Shown here: one piece after another, positions 41,514 to 49,065 of the stretch
Position numbering within the stretch: the first letter of the stretch is position 1
How the letters are laid out: the number at the start of each line of letters is the position of its first letter
NCBI RefSeq assembly: GCF_051842935.1
Contig: NZ_JBPXRR010000001.1
Span: 1,364,001 to 1,428,000, forward strand
Direction: 5' to 3'
Length of the DNA stretch: 64,000 nucleotides
From: Pseudalkalibacillus sp051842935
GTDB lineage: Bacteria > Bacillota > Bacilli > Bacillales > Fictibacillaceae
The notes under the pieces: model-generated
Databases searched by the model: none
Seen by the model: only the letters and a program-made list of their open reading frames with translations
Told to the model about the DNA's origin: nothing
Made by a program: the position numbers and the translations under genes

Positions 41514-41812
41514 TTCCGATTATCGATTTCTTCATTCACCACAAAAGCCAGATCATCATTCCCAAACAACGATAAGACACCAAGCAATGTCTGATCGGCA
41601 ATGTCTTCAGATTCCTCTTTCGATACGGTCAGGTCGATCGCTTGCTGAAGGGCAGGATTCGCTGCTTGATTCGGATAGGCTTTTACGTATAAAGCGTGAG
41701 GGTCCAGGTCATGATTGATACACCACTGTGCAAATACAAGGATCATCATATGTTCGTCTTTTTGGTAGTTCTGAATGATTTTGTTCTCCAGATCTTTTGA
41801 ATCCACTTTCAT
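41504..41812 (-). CDS. Conserved small acidic protein, unknown function
   Basis: A 102-residue soluble protein, helix-rich, acidic, with a basic tail (IDNRKKK). No signal peptide, membrane helix or catalytic motif is evident. It looks like a small Bacillaceae conserved protein, but I cannot assign the family. AAGGGGAA precedes the ATG. Its stop codon lies inside the shared terminator. Confidence 0.7.
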   Translation of the reverse strand: MKVDSKDLENKIIQNYQKDEHMMILVFAQWCINHDLDPHALYVKAYPNQAANPALQQAIDLTVSKEESEDIADQTLLGVLSLFGNDDLAFVVNEEIDNRKKK

Positions 41813-41986
41813 TTCCCCTTTTTTCCTCTTATAACGCTCATTATAGCGGACATTTCAAGGCTTACACAATAACCTTAGCATGCATATTTCAACTTAAATA
41901 GGTAAAAATGTGTAGGGCATGCTTGCTCCCGATATCTACCCACACACTAACCCAATCAATCGATCTGAACCCATGGAGAGAAGGAA

Positions 41987-43195
41987 ATGAAAGAACTGAA
42001 ATGGTCCTTATACGCATTAGCATCCATTCCGTTATTGATGACTCTGGGGAACTCCATGTTCATCCCGGTACTTCCTATCATAGAAAAAGAAATCAATATC
42101 ACACCGTTTCAATCCAGCATGATCATCACCATTTATTCGGTGGTCGCGATTTTCTTAATACCCATTGCTGGTTATTTATCCGATCACTTTGGACGTAAAA
42201 AGATCATCATCCCTAGCCTAGTTCTAGTAGGTATAGGTGGTTTGATCAGCAGTTGGGCTGCAGTTTCTTTGAAAGACCCATACGGGATGATCCTTCTAGG
42301 CAGGTTTCTTCAAGGTGCCGGTGCAGCTGGTGCCTTCCCAGTCGTCATACCTACCGTAGGTGACCTTTTCAAAACAGAAGAAGAGGTGAGCGCAGGACTA
42401 GGACTAATTGAAACCTCCAATACGTTTGGTAAAGTGCTCAGCCCGATCTTAGGTGCTTTTCTTGCAATTTGGGCTTGGCATATTCCGTTTTGGTCCGTTC
42501 CATTTTTATCGATTATTGCAATCATATTGATCTTTTTTTTCATTAAACCTCCTAAACGTGAAGACGAACCGATTCCGTTCGGGGAATTTGTAAAGCAAAT
42601 CAAGAAGATTTTCCATCAAAACGGTCGTTGGTTAGCAGGCGTCTTATTCATTGGTGGAATGATGACTTTCATATTGTTTGGTTTCCTGATTTATTTGTCC
42701 TTTATCCTTGAAAAGACCTATAAAATTGAAGGCGTGTTAAAAGGGGTTTATTTAGCCGTTCCATTACTCGTCTTATGTATCGCATCTTATTTCACCGGGA
42801 AGAAAATCGGAAAAGAAGTGATGCTGATGAACAGAATCGTCTTGTTTGGCGGGTTCATTGCTTTGCTTTCACTCGTGTCACTGCTGTTTCTAGATTCTCA
42901 ATTGATCACCATCCTAATTGCGTTATCTGTGACAGGTCTTGGAATCGGAATTACGTTACCCTGCCTAGATGCGTTGATTACGGAAGGGATAGAAAAGGAA
43001 GAGCGGGGGACGATTACGTCTTTTTACAGCAGCACTCGTTTCATTGGTGTAGCAGTTGGGCCACCGATCGTTTCCATCCTTCTTAAAAGTTCAATGAACG
43101 CTGTTTTTATCGTTTTGGCATTGATTGGTGCAGCTGCCATTCTAATGACAATTTTCATGCTTGAATGGAAAACACAAGTAGTAAGAAAAGCCTGA
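41987..43195 (+). CDS. MFS transporter (drug-efflux type)
   Basis: A 402-residue 12-TM major facilitator. Motif A is in the TM2-3 loop (GYLSDHFGRKKI), and an antiporter-like motif C region GAAGAFPVVIPTVGDLF in TM5 suggests a proton-driven exporter. The substrate is unknown. GGAGAGAAGGAA precedes the ATG. Stand-alone; 119 nt before the aconitase gene. Confidence 0.9.
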   Translation: MKELKWSLYALASIPLLMTLGNSMFIPVLPIIEKEINITPFQSSMIITIYSVVAIFLIPIAGYLSDHFGRKKIIIPSLVLVGIGGLISSWAAVSLKDPYGMILLGRFLQGAGAAGAFPVVIPTVGDLFKTEEEVSAGLGLIETSNTFGKVLSPILGAFLAIWAWHIPFWSVPFLSIIAIILIFFFIKPPKREDEPIPFGEFVKQIKKIFHQNGRWLAGVLFIGGMMTFILFGFLIYLSFILEKTYKIEGVLKGVYLAVPLLVLCIASYFTGKKIGKEVMLMNRIVLFGGFIALLSLVSLLFLDSQLITILIALSVTGLGIGITLPCLDALITEGIEKEERGTITSFYSSTRFIGVAVGPPIVSILLKSSMNAVFIVLALIGAAAILMTIFMLEWKTQVVRKA

Positions 43196-43314
43196 TTTCA
43201 ACGTGTAAGACGATTTGAAAAGGGGTACAGGTTTATTAAATGATGTGAAATTGGACCATGATCACATCAACACCGTACGTGAACTTAGACCAATAATCCT
43301 AGGAGGGAAGAGTC

Positions 43315-45261
43315 ATGGCAATGAACGTATCACAAAAGTTAATCAAAGACCATTTAGTTTCTGGAGAAATGAAACCTGGGAGTGAAATCGGTTTGAAAAT
43401 CGATCAAACCCTCACTCAAGATGCGACAGGTACGATGGTGATGTTAGAGCTTGAAGCGATGAAACTCGATCGAGCCAAAACAGAAGTATCAGCTCAGTAC
43501 GTTGACCATAACATCATCCAGGAGGACAGCAAGAACCCGGATGACCACTTATTCTTGCAAAGTGCGACCAAACGGTTTGGATTATTTTACAGTCGCCCAG
43601 GTAATGGGGTCAGTCATCCAGTACATATGCAGCGATTAGCGAAACCTGGTAAAACATTACTCGGCTCAGATAGCCACACATGTGCAAACGGGTCCATGGG
43701 AATGCTTGCCATGGGTGCAGGGGGGATCGACGTTGCGATGGCGATAGCAGGTGAGCCGATTTATATCAAAATGCCGAAGGTCTGGGGCATCAAATTGACG
43801 GGTAAACTTCCGGAATGGGTAAGTGCGAAGGACGTCATTTTAGAGCTTTTACGGCGTCACGACGTAAAAGGCGGAGTCGGTAAAATCATCGAATATTATG
43901 GACCTGGACTTGAAAATCTGACCGCAATGGATCGGCATGTCATCGCAAATATGGGTGCTGAACTTGGTGCGACGACCACTGTCTTCCCATCAGATCAGGA
44001 AGTGAAGCGATTCTTGAAAAGTCAGGAGAGGGAAGAGGACTGGACAGAGCTTTTAGCAGATGATGGAGCAGAGTATGACCTCCATGAAGAGATCAATCTC
44101 TCTGAAATTGAACCGATGATTGCAAAACCTTCAAGCCCTGGGAATGTGGTCCCAGTTCGTGAAGTGGAAGGCGAACCGATTTATCAATCTTATATTGGTT
44201 CATCAGCAAATCCTGGGTTCCGTGATTTTGCGATTGCAGCGGAAATCGTGAAAGGGAAGAAAATCGCTCAAGGGGTTTCTTTCGATATCAATCCAACATC
44301 TCGTCAAATGTTGACAGATTTGGTTGAGGACGGGCATATCGGGAGTCTTTTAACGGCTGGAGCTCGACTTCATCAGGCCGGTTGTAACGGTTGTATCGGG
44401 ATGGGTCAAGCACCCGCAACTGGTCGCAACAGCTTGAGGACGACACCACGGAATTTCCCTGGACGATCAGGTACGAAGGAAGACAGCGTATTCCTGTGCA
44501 GTCCAGAAACAGCTGCCGCTTCAGCATTGACAGGAAAAATTACGGATCCTCGTAAGTTGGACATGGATTATCCAATTGTAAAAGATAAAGACCATCCGAC
44601 TGTGGATGATGCATTACTGGAACAGCCGCTCCCTGAAGAGGAAGCCAAGCAGGTAGAGTTGGCAAAAGGACCGAATATCGCATCCATTCCTGAAATGAAC
44701 GAACTTCCAAACGAAATGGAGTTACCGATTCTATTGAAGATGGGAGATAACATTTCGACCGATGAGATATTAGCAGGTGGGGCTCGAGTCCTTCCGTATC
44801 GAAGCAATCTCCCTGAGATCAGTAAGTTTACCTTCGAAATCGTTGATGAGAACTATTATGATCGTGCAATGGATATCAAGGATAAAGGCGGACATGCCAT
44901 TGTCGGCGGATTCAACTATGGTCAGGGATCTAGTCGAGAACATGCCGCACTTGCTCCGCGGTATTTAGGTTTACGGATCGCCTTGGTGAAGGATTTTGCA
45001 AGGATCCACTGGCAAAATCTCGTGAACTTCGGGGTACTGCCACTCACCTTCAGTAATGAAGAAGATTTTGATGCATTGGATGACCAAGACATCCTCCAAC
45101 TTTCCAATTTGAGGGAACAATTGAAATCCGGTAAAGAAATCACGGTAACAGTGAAAGGTAAAAATAAAGAAATTAAAGCGAAGCATACCATGTCCGAGCG
45201 ACAGGTAGAGATGATGTTAAAAGGTGGCTTAATCAATTGGGAAAGAGATCGCCAGAAATAA
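43315..45261 (+). CDS. Aconitate hydratase (AcnA-like, short putative type)
   Basis: A 648-residue aconitase-family protein. Cluster cysteines are seen in SDSHTCANGSMG and AGCNGCIGMGQAPA, and the swivel domain carries GGFNYGQGSSREHAA and FARIHWQNLVNFGVLPLTF. It is much shorter than the roughly 900-residue AcnA/CitB of the Bacillus TCA cycle and matches the Aquifex-type putative aconitase group found in some Bacillaceae, so it may be a second aconitase or act on a related hydroxyacid. AGGAGGG 7 nt upstream. A tiny reading frame follows before the terminator. Confidence 0.9.
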   Translation: MAMNVSQKLIKDHLVSGEMKPGSEIGLKIDQTLTQDATGTMVMLELEAMKLDRAKTEVSAQYVDHNIIQEDSKNPDDHLFLQSATKRFGLFYSRPGNGVSHPVHMQRLAKPGKTLLGSDSHTCANGSMGMLAMGAGGIDVAMAIAGEPIYIKMPKVWGIKLTGKLPEWVSAKDVILELLRRHDVKGGVGKIIEYYGPGLENLTAMDRHVIANMGAELGATTTVFPSDQEVKRFLKSQEREEDWTELLADDGAEYDLHEEINLSEIEPMIAKPSSPGNVVPVREVEGEPIYQSYIGSSANPGFRDFAIAAEIVKGKKIAQGVSFDINPTSRQMLTDLVEDGHIGSLLTAGARLHQAGCNGCIGMGQAPATGRNSLRTTPRNFPGRSGTKEDSVFLCSPETAAASALTGKITDPRKLDMDYPIVKDKDHPTVDDALLEQPLPEEEAKQVELAKGPNIASIPEMNELPNEMELPILLKMGDNISTDEILAGGARVLPYRSNLPEISKFTFEIVDENYYDRAMDIKDKGGHAIVGGFNYGQGSSREHAALAPRYLGLRIALVKDFARIHWQNLVNFGVLPLTFSNEEDFDALDDQDILQLSNLREQLKSGKEITVTVKGKNKEIKAKHTMSERQVEMMLKGGLINWERDRQK

Positions 45262-45285
45262 CAGCCTAGATAAGGAGGATCAACT

Positions 45286-45339
45286 ATGGTGGATCGCAAT
45301 CAAATTTGTAAAGCTTGTGATGGAGCAGGTTTGTTATAA
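45286..45339 (+). CDS. Tiny 17-residue CxxCxGxG peptide
   Basis: ATG 45286 sits 7 nt after TAAGGAGG and opens 17 codons ending ICKACDGAGLL. This is one DnaJ-type CxxCxGxG zinc-binding knuckle. It lies between the aconitase stop and the terminator, so it is on the aconitase mRNA. It may be a real micropeptide or the remnant of a larger zinc-knuckle protein; the good ribosome-binding site is the only direct support. Confidence 0.4.
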   Translation: MVDRNQICKACDGAGLL

Positions 45340-45340
45340 G

Positions 45341-45392
45341 AAAAGGACTGTCCTTCAGAGTTCAATACGAAACTCTGGGACAGTCCTTTTTT
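45341..45392. terminator. Bidirectional terminator
   Basis: AAAAGGACTGTCC (45341-45353) pairs with GGACAGTCCTTTT (45378-45390), with an inner CAGAGTT/AACTCTG helix, then more T. Serves the aconitase transcript and the convergent YeeE gene. Confidence 0.9.
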
Positions 45393-45396
45393 CCAT

Positions 45397-46641
45397 TTAA
45401 CAAAAGGTGTCTTTTGGTTTAGGTACAGACATGCCGAACAACGGTCGTAGATAAAGTGCGAGAAAAGTTCCGGCAAGTGCCATCACCATCCAAACCCAAC
45501 CATGAAGGCTGAAGGAAGCGATTCCTCCGAAGTATGCTCCTATGTTACAACCAAATGCTATTCGTGCTCCATAACCCATCAGTAAACCACCAACAATCGC
45601 AGCTGCGACTCGTTTCAGACCGACTTTCTTCAGTGCAAACACACCGCCGGTTGCTGATGCAAGGAATGCACCCAAAATGACTCCGAAATTCAATACACTT
45701 GTGGAGTCAGCCAGAATGGATTGGTTCAATGCATTTCCTCGATCGCCTGACCAATAGACCCACTGAGTCACATCAATGCCAAGTGCCATCGCCATCTTGG
45801 AACCCCATAATGCAAAAGCACTCGTCACTCCCCAAGGGTTTCCTCTTACCATCAAAGTCACAGCATTCAGTACGCCTAACGCGATTGCTGCTACCCATAA
45901 TGGCCATGAGCCACGTAAAACCCTTTTCCAGCCTTTTGTAGTAGGTAAGGGTTTAATAGAAGGAGGTCTACGTTTTTTTGCAATCAAGTATGTCCCACCA
46001 AATATGGCTGCAAAAATGCCGAGTTGTACAACCCAAGCGCCTGTGTAGCCGAGGTTCGTACTAGTTGCCAAAGAAATAGCAGGGAAAGAAGGGGTTTGAT
46101 TCACCCAGAAATCCCAATGCCACGCACCCAAAACCGAACCAATGATGAACGCGAACAATGTGATGAACATAGCGGAACGACCGCCACCGACCGCATACAA
46201 GGTTCCTGAAGCACAGCCTCCACCTAACTGCATACCGATACCGAACAGGAACGCTCCGACGACGACACTCGTGCCTACTGGCGCAACATAACCTGCAGGT
46301 GCTTGATCGAAGAATCCGACTCCTATGGAAAGGATCGGTGCAAAGAGAGTACATGCGACCGCCAACATAATCATGTGCGCGCGCATCGCTTCACCATTTC
46401 CAACCGAGAGCAGCCTTCTGAATGCAGATGTGAATCCAAATCGAGCATGGAATAATGTATAACCTAGTAAAAGACCAAGCCACATCGTCATACTTTGTTG
46501 CAAACCTGATGAAGAAAGAATCGCATAACTCAGCACTGCAGTCGTAATCAGTCCACCCGTGACAAGTAAAGCTTGAGGCGATGGGAGGACGGGTGATCCA
46601 AGTGGCGTATCTTCATGCAAAGCTGTTTCTTTTATAGCCAA
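45397..46641 (-). CDS. YeeE/YedE family sulfur-compound transporter
   Basis: A 414-residue membrane protein with two YeeE/YedE repeats. The Cys-bearing pore motifs are visible: GIGMQLGGGCASGTLYAVGG and GYGARIAFGCNIGAYFGG. The structurally studied member TsuA imports thiosulfate through such cysteines; some relatives are linked to selenium metabolism. A rhodanese-persulfide dioxygenase gene is close by, which favours sulfur. TTG 46641 has GGAGGAA 8 nt upstream; ATG 46656 lacks a ribosome-binding site. Shares a terminator with the aconitase gene. Confidence 0.9.
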   Translation of the reverse strand: MAIKETALHEDTPLGSPVLPSPQALLVTGGLITTAVLSYAILSSSGLQQSMTMWLGLLLGYTLFHARFGFTSAFRRLLSVGNGEAMRAHMIMLAVACTLFAPILSIGVGFFDQAPAGYVAPVGTSVVVGAFLFGIGMQLGGGCASGTLYAVGGGRSAMFITLFAFIIGSVLGAWHWDFWVNQTPSFPAISLATSTNLGYTGAWVVQLGIFAAIFGGTYLIAKKRRPPSIKPLPTTKGWKRVLRGSWPLWVAAIALGVLNAVTLMVRGNPWGVTSAFALWGSKMAMALGIDVTQWVYWSGDRGNALNQSILADSTSVLNFGVILGAFLASATGGVFALKKVGLKRVAAAIVGGLLMGYGARIAFGCNIGAYFGGIASFSLHGWVWMVMALAGTFLALYLRPLFGMSVPKPKDTFC

Positions 46642-46731
46642 ATTAATTTCCTCCATTTCTTATTTGTTTACTCGGATATGAAGGAATCATAATACAAAAC
46701 CTATACCATGTAAAATGATTGAACACGTCGT

Positions 46732-47169
46732 CTAACTTTGCCAAACATTTGGACCAGTCACTTGCATTGCAGATTTTTTCGCTTCTTGTAAGTTTTGTTC
46801 AGCATAGTCTTGCCATTGGATGATGGTTTGTACGAATGATTCATAGTTGCTCGGAGCATTTTCTAACATGACCTCTAAACCAGCACGTACCTGTTGGTCT
46901 TCTTTTTCTGCATTTTTAATACATCCCACGTACGTCTGAATGACTGCAGGCTGAGTTTCGCCGTTCATCATTCTCAGTGCAGAGCCGGCAGCTGTAACAC
47001 GGTGATAAGAAGCGGGTACGAGATGGTCATGCATTTGTTTATTGCCCTCCAATTGTGCCGTCTCTGGAATATAAAAGAGTTGAGTGCTCATAGAGCAGAC
47101 CATCAATTCACCGTACAAACTTCTGTTGATTGCAGTAGCTGTTGGTTCCCAAATGTTATTCTGTCTCAA
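46732..47169 (-). CDS. Helical protein of unknown function
   Basis: A 145-residue, predicted all-helical soluble protein, with TTG start 7 nt after AAGGAGGG. It contains scattered His, Glu and Met residues (for example MHDHLVPASYHRVTA) that could suit a ferritin-like bundle, but I see no E-x-x-H pair that would prove it. Two cysteines. Same strand as the YeeE gene with a 90-nt gap, so possibly co-transcribed. Function unknown. Confidence 0.65.
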   Translation of the reverse strand: MRQNNIWEPTATAINRSLYGELMVCSMSTQLFYIPETAQLEGNKQMHDHLVPASYHRVTAAGSALRMMNGETQPAVIQTYVGCIKNAEKEDQQVRAGLEVMLENAPSNYESFVQTIIQWQDYAEQNLQEAKKSAMQVTGPNVWQS

Positions 47170-47240
47170 TACAATCCCTCCTTATAGATATTTGTCTAGA
47201 GGTATTGTATGACGCTCTTGCTTGTACTCTTGCTACCAAA

Positions 47241-47270
47241 CAAAAAAACCAGCGTAACAGCTGGTTTTCT
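47241..47270 (-). terminator. Terminator of the small membrane gene
   Basis: On the minus strand AAACCAGC-TGTTAC-GCTGGTTT followed by a run of T (plus-strand A run at 47242-47248). Confidence 0.8.
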
Positions 47271-47285
47271 TAAAGAAGATTCGAA

Positions 47286-47432
47286 TTATTTATCTTTGTT
47301 CAGGTAACTGATGAACTCTTTTACGATTTCGAGATCACCTGTAATCATGAGTGCAGGGAGCAATAACAAGAATCCAAAGACTGCAAGGTTAGAAAATACG
47401 AAAATCCGCAAGCCCTTCCTCAACGAATGCAT
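47286..47432 (-). CDS. Small single-TM membrane protein
   Basis: A 48-residue protein: basic N-terminus (LRKGLR), one transmembrane helix (about residues 10-30), polar tail ending NKDK. ATG 47432 has GAGGAG about 10 nt upstream, and a terminator follows 20 nt after the stop, so this looks like a complete small transcription unit. Function unknown. Confidence 0.6.
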   Translation of the reverse strand: MHSLRKGLRIFVFSNLAVFGFLLLLPALMITGDLEIVKEFISYLNKDK

Positions 47433-47664
47433 TTTTTCGTCACTCCTCACGAGTATTTTATTGGATTGTTACTATTATTGTCCCTCGATTCGCTACATTT
47501 TGCAAGTGATACACCTAAATATTCTGACAATTACAATTAAAGGAGCTCCATGATTTATGTTAGCTTACATACGTATTGGGGTATGGCAAAAATGAGGGCA
47601 TTCATCAAGTACTACAGGGAAAGCTATGATGAGACAAATCCAAGAATGGAGGAGTAGATCAATT

Positions 47665-48783
47665 ATGGAACCTTTAACAGTCAAAGAACTCGTGCAGAAA
47701 ATCTTAAACAAAGAAGAAGTATTTCTCCTGGATGTAAGGAAACAAGAAGACTATGAAGATTGGTCGGTTGAAGGAAACACCGTCCGGAGCATGAATATAC
47801 CCTTTAATGAACTGGAAAATGGCGTCGAGGATGTAAAGGAGCAACTGCCAACAGACAAAAACATCTATGTCATGTGCGCAAAAGGCGTTTCTTCACAAAA
47901 AGCAGTATCGATATTGAAGGATGCAGGTGTACAAGATATCACATATGTGGAAGGAGGCATGACTGCTTGGAGTGAACATCTCGAACCTATTCATATTGGA
48001 GAAACGAAGAATGGAGGTTCAATCCATCAATTCGTAAGAATCGGGAAAGGTTGTTTGTCTTATCTGATTGAATCAAATGGGGAAGTCGCAATCATTGATT
48101 CAAACCGGATGACTGAGGTTTATGAAGATTTTGTGCGTCAAAAAGGATGGACCATCAAAGTCGTCGTTGATTCTCATTTACATGCAGATCATATATCCGG
48201 AGGAAGACAATTGGCAGACGATTCAAATGCGGATTATTGGTTCCCGCCAAAAGATGATGAAGGTGTTCAATTTGAATATCAACCTTTAGAAGATGGGAAG
48301 GTTATTAAGGTAGGAGATACCGAAATCAAGCCGATTTATACGCCTGGACATACCATTGGTAGTACGAGCCTAATTGTCGATGATGAATATTTATTGACAG
48401 GAGATATCTTATTCGTCGATTCGATCGGACGTCCGGATCTGGCTGGGAAAGCTGACGACTGGGTAGACGATCTGAGAAACACCTTATACGAACGATACGA
48501 ACAATTGTCAGATGACCTGACAGTACTCCCTTCACATTTTGGAGAAATGGAAGAGATGAATGAGGATGGCAGTGTTCAAGCCAAACTAAGTACTCTTTAT
48601 AAGGAAAACGAACGATTGAATATAGAAGATCCGGATCAATTCAATCATATGGTTACGGATAATTTGCCACCACAACCGAACAGTCATGAACAAATCCGAA
48701 AAACGAACATGGGTCAAAAAACTCCTGATGCGGAAGAGCAACAAGAGATGGAAGTCGGTCCAAACCGCTGTGCAATCAGCTGA
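47665..48783 (+). CDS. Rhodanese-persulfide dioxygenase fusion (MBL fold)
   Basis: A 372-residue fusion. Residues 1-105 are a rhodanese domain with the active-site loop CAKGVSS. Residues about 115-330 are a metallo-beta-lactamase domain of the ETHE1/persulfide dioxygenase type: DSHLHADHISGG, PGHTIGSTS, LLTGDILFVD. It likely transfers a sulfane sulfur to a low-molecular thiol and oxidises the persulfide to sulfite, in the same process as CstB but with domain order rhodanese-MBL. ATG 47665 follows GGAGGAG. The region from 45.4 to 48.8 kb thus reads as sulfane/thiosulfate handling. Confidence 0.92.
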   Translation: MEPLTVKELVQKILNKEEVFLLDVRKQEDYEDWSVEGNTVRSMNIPFNELENGVEDVKEQLPTDKNIYVMCAKGVSSQKAVSILKDAGVQDITYVEGGMTAWSEHLEPIHIGETKNGGSIHQFVRIGKGCLSYLIESNGEVAIIDSNRMTEVYEDFVRQKGWTIKVVVDSHLHADHISGGRQLADDSNADYWFPPKDDEGVQFEYQPLEDGKVIKVGDTEIKPIYTPGHTIGSTSLIVDDEYLLTGDILFVDSIGRPDLAGKADDWVDDLRNTLYERYEQLSDDLTVLPSHFGEMEEMNEDGSVQAKLSTLYKENERLNIEDPDQFNHMVTDNLPPQPNSHEQIRKTNMGQKTPDAEEQQEMEVGPNRCAIS

Positions 48784-48805
48784 AAAGTCGGAATAGATGA
48801 GGTTG

Positions 48806-48836
48806 AAAGGCTGAACTTGAACGTTCAGCCTTTTCT
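48806..48836 (+). terminator. Rho-independent terminator
   Basis: AAAGGCTGAAC-TTGAAC-GTTCAGCCTTT (48806-48833) and further T. Confidence 0.88.
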
Positions 48837-48879
48837 AATATTATAAATTGTCGGTTTTGTTCGAAATTTATCAGAAATT

Positions 48880-48911
48880 GAACGCTTTATAACCCACTGA
48901 AAGCGTTGTTA
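48880..48911 (+). promoter_or_regulatory. Putative cre/CcpA-type operator upstream of odhA
   Basis: TGAAAGCGTTGTTA (48898-48911) fits the core of the Bacillus catabolite-responsive element (TGWAARCGYTWNCW) except at the penultimate position. An inverted partner AACGCTTT (48880-48887) faces AAAGCGTT (48900-48907) across 12 nt, giving a larger dyad. It lies about 155 nt before the odhA start, in the probable promoter region. Carbon-source control is inferred. Confidence 0.5.
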
Positions 48912-49065
48912 TGTTACTATGGTCTAGGAAGTTTAGTTTACTTGCTTTTAAGGAATTCTAAGAGTAGATTAGACTTCGAAAACGACTGTCATTTCTATTG
49001 TTGATAAAAAGCTTGAAGATGGTTCAAACACAGTTATCCCATATGTAACTAGGAGGTTAAATGAA

